Shown piece by piece: positions 7,999 to 10,939 of a stretch of DNA of 10,939 nt; position 1 is the first letter of the stretch, and the number at the start of each line of letters is the position of its first letter. The stretch is from Euperipatoides rowelli (taxonomy: Eukaryota > Onychophora > Udeonychophora > Euonychophora > Peripatopsidae). The position numbers were made by a program, and so were the translations under genes. Location of the stretch: NCBI GenBank assembly GCA_003024985.2, contig PXIH01S0016533.1; one strand, given 5' to 3'. The notes beneath the pieces were generated by a model. It saw nothing but the letters and a program-made list of their open reading frames with translations. It did not search any database and was not told where the DNA came from.

Positions 7999-8722
7999 CT
8001 CTAAATCAGGGGTCATCAACCTTTTTTTACCACCGCCCACTTTTGTATGTTTGTTGATCAAAATATTTTGTTACCGCCCACTTGCGATACATTTTTTTAA
8101 TAGGCTCTATATACAGTATATATATTTTCGTTTATATTTATATAGGGATAATTTAAATTAAATAATTTCTGCATCCCCATTGATACAGAGCTTAGTGCGT
8201 TAGCTGTTTTAAATTAAAAAAAAAAAAAGTTATATGTGCAAAATAATAAAGTTTATGAAATTGGAAGCTGTTCATTAGTAATAGTTTCGATGAAACCCGT
8301 CTTCAGATACTCAGGTAAAGGTAAATAGCCACAAGCAAATTCAAATTCTTTTTTTGAAACATCATACATGGGTTCACAACTATGTGGACGCGTGCTTATT
8401 TTCACAAATCTAACTACGTAGTCTGTAGTGCAAACCAAAGATAATATAACCTAGGCAAACTAGTGTGCGTGCAATATCAGCGGAATTTACGTTAATGGAA
8501 ATCCAATAACACAGTAATTCTGAAACTGATAAACTTTAAATAATTAAAATTTTGACATTTATAAAAGTGGAAATTAAAAGTAATTAAAATAAAGTGAGAT
8601 TGTCAGCACCAGTATTACTGACAAATTTTGTTACAATGGACAAAAATCCCCACCGCCCACCAATAAACTGAATCGCCCACTAGTGGGCGGTAGGGACCAG
8701 GTTGACGACCGGCGCTCTAAAT
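7999..8722. mobile_element. Non-autonomous hAT-type element with 8-bp TSD (innermost)
   Basis: The element runs 8007-8714 (708 bp). It begins CAGGGGTCATCAACC and, read inward from the right, CGCCGGTCGTCAACC (11 of 15 identical). A perfect 8-bp duplication, CTCTAAAT, flanks it (7999-8006 and 8715-8722). The CAGGGGTC-type tip and 8-bp duplication are hAT hallmarks. Subterminal GCCCAC words occur at both ends (8034, 8075, 8653 and 8675 areas), including a perfect 16-bp palindrome, CGCCCACTAGTGGGCG (8674-8689). There is no recognisable transposase. The one protein-like frame inside (8253-8438, minus) is described separately. Confidence 0.88.
8253..8438 (-). pseudogene. Protein-like open frame inside the hAT element, possible captured exon
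   Basis: The minus-strand frame of 61 codons ends at TAA (8253-8255). Its composition is unlike the other chance frames here, with blocks such as STRPHSCEPMYDVSKKEF, FACGYLPLPEYLKTGF and NEQLPIS, and little Lys/Asn/Ile/Phe monotony. It has no ATG at its 5' end. Instead a T-rich acceptor-like run ending CACTACAG (AG at 8423-8424, minus) leads into DYVVRF. This suggests a terminal exon of a split gene, either carried by the transposon or a remnant of an ancestral internal gene. It does not show the hAT C-terminal dimerisation motifs I know. I do not recognise the family. Chance remains possible at this length. Confidence 0.35.
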
Positions 8723-9521
8723 CAGCAGTTTGTAAACTGGATGATTGCAATACAGTACATCAAAATTAATATACACAGTACTGTATAAAGCCTATTAAAA
8801 TAAGTTTGATGCTGAATATTTAGATGAAATTCTATTAATTTTAAAAAGGGTGACATTTACTGTAAATTTGCCAAGAAAGTCCTACTGGTACATTAGTATT
8901 CTCTGTACTTTATATAAAGATCCCATCTATTCTTCATTCATAATAATTGGGATTAATTCTATGGCTTGAGGAGCAAATAGATGGTACAGTGTTTGATAAT
9001 TCATGAACCCACCTAACATTATAAAAACATTGTGAAGTGAAACAGTAAAACTGTCTTAAAACAATTTTTAGTTAGGTAATAGAAAAAATACAGCTTAGCC
9101 TTTAGATTAGATTTTTGACTAAAAAGTTGTGTTGGATTTGCTTATCTGTGGTCTATTTCCAGAAGAAAATTAATTATTGGTTAGAGGGAATATAATAGTG
9201 AAAATATATCACATTTTTTTGTGTAGTGGACTACAAATAAAACTACTCTGCTGTAAATGTAGTGAAACTACTTGTGCACTACTCTAAAAAAGTAGTGTGC
9301 TACAGTAGTGTTATGTATTAAACTACATTAAATAAATGTGATATTTATGTATCGCAAGAGTGAGGTGTAAGCGAGAGTTAAGCAGACGATGAGTAGGGTA
9401 GCATAATGGATTAAATGTAAGCATTGTAAATAATGTTAATATCAAAATCTGTCATCTCAGTTCAGAAGTGCGTCACAACATACCAACCCACAGACACAAA
9501 TAGTGCACTACTCCCGAACCT

Positions 9522-9885
9522 TGTATTTTTTCTGCCATAAAGGCTTGTACTTGCAATGATTGTCTTTTACCTACAGGAGTGGCTCTCACCACAATCGTCA
9601 GTTACCATCAGCTTCGGCGGGAGCCAGCTCCCATATATTCAACCCTCCATGGTGTGTAATATTATTTTATAGTTTATATTTTATTTTGTTCCAGTAAGTT
9701 AATTCTACAAAGCCAGCTGATTAACGTAAAGGCTGTAAATAGCTTACCGCTGTTCATATTATTGTAAATAAAGTTTTAAAGTGCGTTCAATACTTCAAAT
9801 TTAATTTATTTTTCCTCTCCTCCTCCTGCTGCAAATTTACTATATAAAGATTTAATTTAGTGATAAATTTTAAATCGTTATATTT
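9522..9885 (+). repeat. 5' LTR, second segment with polyadenylation signal
   Basis: The repeat resumes with TTGTATT…CCATAAAGG and matches the 3' copy through CTTGCAATGATTGTC, CTACAGGAGTGGCTCTC, CCCTCCATGG and GATTAACGTAAAGGCTGTAAATAG to an AATAAA (9767-9772). The 3' copy has AATAAA at the equivalent place (10919-10924), as expected for an LTR R region. About 110 bases after it (U5-like) have no counterpart only because the window ends. Confidence 0.75.
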
Positions 9886-9933
9886 TGGGCTCTTCGCCAG
9901 GATCGGAACCTGGGACATTTGACTTACCGAGCC
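9886..9933. other. Primer-binding-site-like / tRNA 3'-end-like structured sequence
   Basis: The plus strand starts TGG (9886-9888), the complement of a tRNA CCA end. The minus strand reads like a tRNA 3' half: a T-arm with a perfect 5-bp stem (CCAGG 9897-9901 with CCTGG 9909-9913 on plus) and a 7-nt loop, then CGAAGAG, C and CCA. The T-loop reads TTCCGAT, which departs from the usual TTCRANN. An outer GGCTC/GAGCC pair (9888-9892 with 9929-9933) adds structure. Its position right after the 5' LTR supports a primer-binding site, but a tRNA-derived fragment is an alternative. I cannot match it to a specific tRNA. Confidence 0.5.
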
Positions 9934-10498
9934 AAGAAACCAACTGTAACTTTTAGTGTTACCGGAATTGCTGAGTAAATTTAAATTAGCGCCATTCCTG
10001 TTTTCATAAACCGTCCTGACGACATAGAGCTTTACTATTTAGTAGCTCCGATTCCAGAACATTCAGTTGCAAATCGACGCTTCATTCAGAAAACATTTTT
10101 TTTGGTCTAGGAACCAAGTTTGATGTTCTACTCCGTTGAAGCATGTCCTGGGCTGGAGCCGTCTTAGACCCGAGGTACCAGCTTCGAGCTTTTACACAGT
10201 TGGGTGACTTTTTTTTTCACTTTCTATACCATGTTAAAAGGATGTGATTAGTGAATTTGTCCGTCGATTTAGCCATTGTCTTTGATTTGACATGGCATCA
10301 TTTAGCTACAAACCATTGAGGATCACGATAAAAACCAAAGGTAACTCACTTGGGATAAATATAGTCATTGGCTTGATGGTTTTTTTTTTTGATTCAGGCA
10401 TGCAATTTCACAGATGTGTTAAAGTTGCCTTCTAGTACTTTGTTAAATCGTTTTTTCACTCTAGCTTAAATGTAAAATTTGAGGTCAAATTTTTTTTC
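9934..10498 (+). other. Non-coding interior of the LTR element
   Basis: No open frame of note and no gag or pol motif occurs on either strand. The G+C content is slightly higher than in surrounding DNA. There is a short hairpin, GTAAC…GTTAC (about 9946-9962). The 3' end is a T-rich run (about 10489-10497) just before the polypurine tract, like the U-box that precedes plus-strand primers in many retroelements. Confidence 0.5.
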
Positions 10499-10512
10499 AG
10501 AAGGGGAGGGAG
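10499..10512 (+). promoter_or_regulatory. Polypurine tract (plus-strand primer candidate)
   Basis: Fourteen consecutive purines, AGAAGGGGAGGGAG, follow a T-run and directly precede the point where similarity to the 5' LTR begins (TATAGTGAGA at 10513). In LTR retrotransposons this is where plus-strand DNA synthesis starts. Nothing similar precedes the 5' copy at 7740, as expected. Confidence 0.65.
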
Positions 10513-10939
10513 TATAGTGAGAATTCAAGTCTAATCTATTTATTATTTGTATGCATTAGCGGTCAGAATGATTTTAGTTTAGCTTATGACGTGCTTACTT
10601 TAATTAGTAAGCGCCTCGTAAACCATTCTTTGTGGGAAGTGCGGACTAATGCTAATATCTAATTATACATTCTGTATAATTTAAATCTGTATTGTTTCTC
10701 CCATAAAGGTTTGTACTTGCAATGATTGTCTTTACCTACAGGAGTGGCTCTCGCCACAATGGTCAGGCACATCAGCAGTAGCCAGCTCCTGTATGTTTGA
10801 CCCTCCATGGGGTGTAATAGTATTTTATGGTTTATATATTATTTTGTTCGTTGTTAATTCGGCAAAGCTTGCCGATTAACGTAAAGGCTGTAAATAGTTT
10901 ATCGCTGTACATATTTTTAATAAAAAATTTTAAAGCTGT
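10513..10939 (+). repeat. 3' LTR, truncated by the window end
   Basis: This uninterrupted copy serves as the reference for the split 5' copy. It includes the conserved hairpin at 10593-10612, the near-palindrome AATTATACATTCTGTATAATT, an additional 7-bp hairpin TCGGCAA-AGC-TTGCCGA (about 10859-10875) and AATAAA at 10919-10924. By comparison with the 5' copy, about 100 bases of U5 and the right flank lie beyond the window. Confidence 0.7.

Larger units (their letters stand above)
7900..9521. mobile_element. GTAGT/ACTAC-rich DNA element inserted in the 5' LTR
   Basis: Comparison of the two LTR copies shows about 1.6 kb of extra sequence here, of which 716 bp is a later hAT insertion with its duplication. 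That leaves about 906 bp. Clusters of GTAGTT/AACTAC/ACTACT words occur near the left end (7914-7970) and toward the right (9225-9325), plus GTGCACTACTCCC at 9504-9514. Such inverted subterminal repeats are typical of cut-and-paste DNA transposons. TGTATT occurs at both junctions (7894-7899 and 9522-9527) and may be part of a decayed duplication. No transposase frame is seen. The exact ends and superfamily are unresolved. Confidence 0.6.
7740..10939 (+). mobile_element. TRIM-like non-coding LTR retrotransposon, 3' end beyond window
   Basis: Two diverged direct repeats bracket a short interior. The 5' copy is 7740-7899 plus 9522-9885 (about 524 bp after removing a nested insertion). The 3' copy starts at 10513 and is cut off by the window end. 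Alignable blocks are about 80% identical by eye. The interior (about 9886-10512, 627 bp) opens with TGGGCTCTTCGCCAGGATC, in the place and style of a tRNA primer-binding site. It closes with a T-run and the 14-purine tract AGAAGGGGAGGGAG (10499-10512), abutting the 3' repeat as a polypurine tract should. There is no gag or pol, hence a miniature, non-autonomous element. Canonical TG…CA ends are not evident, and the outer target duplication cannot be tested here. A non-LTR dispersed repeat remains possible. Confidence 0.65.

Overview
This is an AT-rich eukaryotic (metazoan) genomic window, roughly 30% G+C by eye. It carries the 3' end of one split protein-coding gene and is otherwise dominated by introns and mobile-element sequence. 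Evidence for an animal genome is the GT-AG introns, the AATAAA polyadenylation signal, the tRNA-derived SINEs and the hAT-type transposons with 8-bp target duplications. An AT-rich invertebrate fits best, but I cannot name a lineage. No bacterial operon, rRNA gene, intact tRNA gene or CRISPR array is visible.

Region 1-6090, host gene (+ strand). Two exons (827-988 and 5740-5987) encode the C-terminal half of an acyl-CoA dehydrogenase family protein. A 4.75-kb intron separates them, and the gene ends with a TAA stop and an AATAAA at 6051. The window opens inside the preceding intron. The large intron holds a complete 788-bp non-autonomous hAT element (4326-5113, perfect duplication TTGTAAGC), a minus-strand tRNA-derived SINE with a 15-G tract (about 5404-5510), and a candidate left end of another hAT-like element near 2345. 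The rest is AT-rich sequence with no recognisable gene.

Region 6090-7740, intergenic. There is a plus-strand tRNA-like/SINE fragment (about 6259-6330), then two head-to-tail minus-strand tRNA-derived SINE copies (6457-6649 and 6656-6822), then unassigned AT-rich DNA.

Region 7740-10939, nested mobile elements. Two diverged direct repeats (7740-7899 plus 9522-9885, and 10513 to the window end) look like the LTRs of a small non-coding LTR retrotransposon (TRIM-like). The interior between them is about 627 bp. It starts with a primer-binding-site-like sequence and ends with a T-run plus polypurine tract next to the 3' LTR. The 5' LTR is split by a DNA element rich in GTAGT/ACTAC words (7900-9521). 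That element is split in turn by a 708-bp hAT element (8007-8714, perfect duplication CTCTAAAT). The innermost hAT carries a protein-like open frame of about 61 codons, preceded by a splice-acceptor-like sequence, which may be a captured exon.

The most interesting content is this three-level nest with its miniature LTR element and the possible captured exon. A marked excess of the 7-mer TACTGTA/TACAGTA across the window is also notable.
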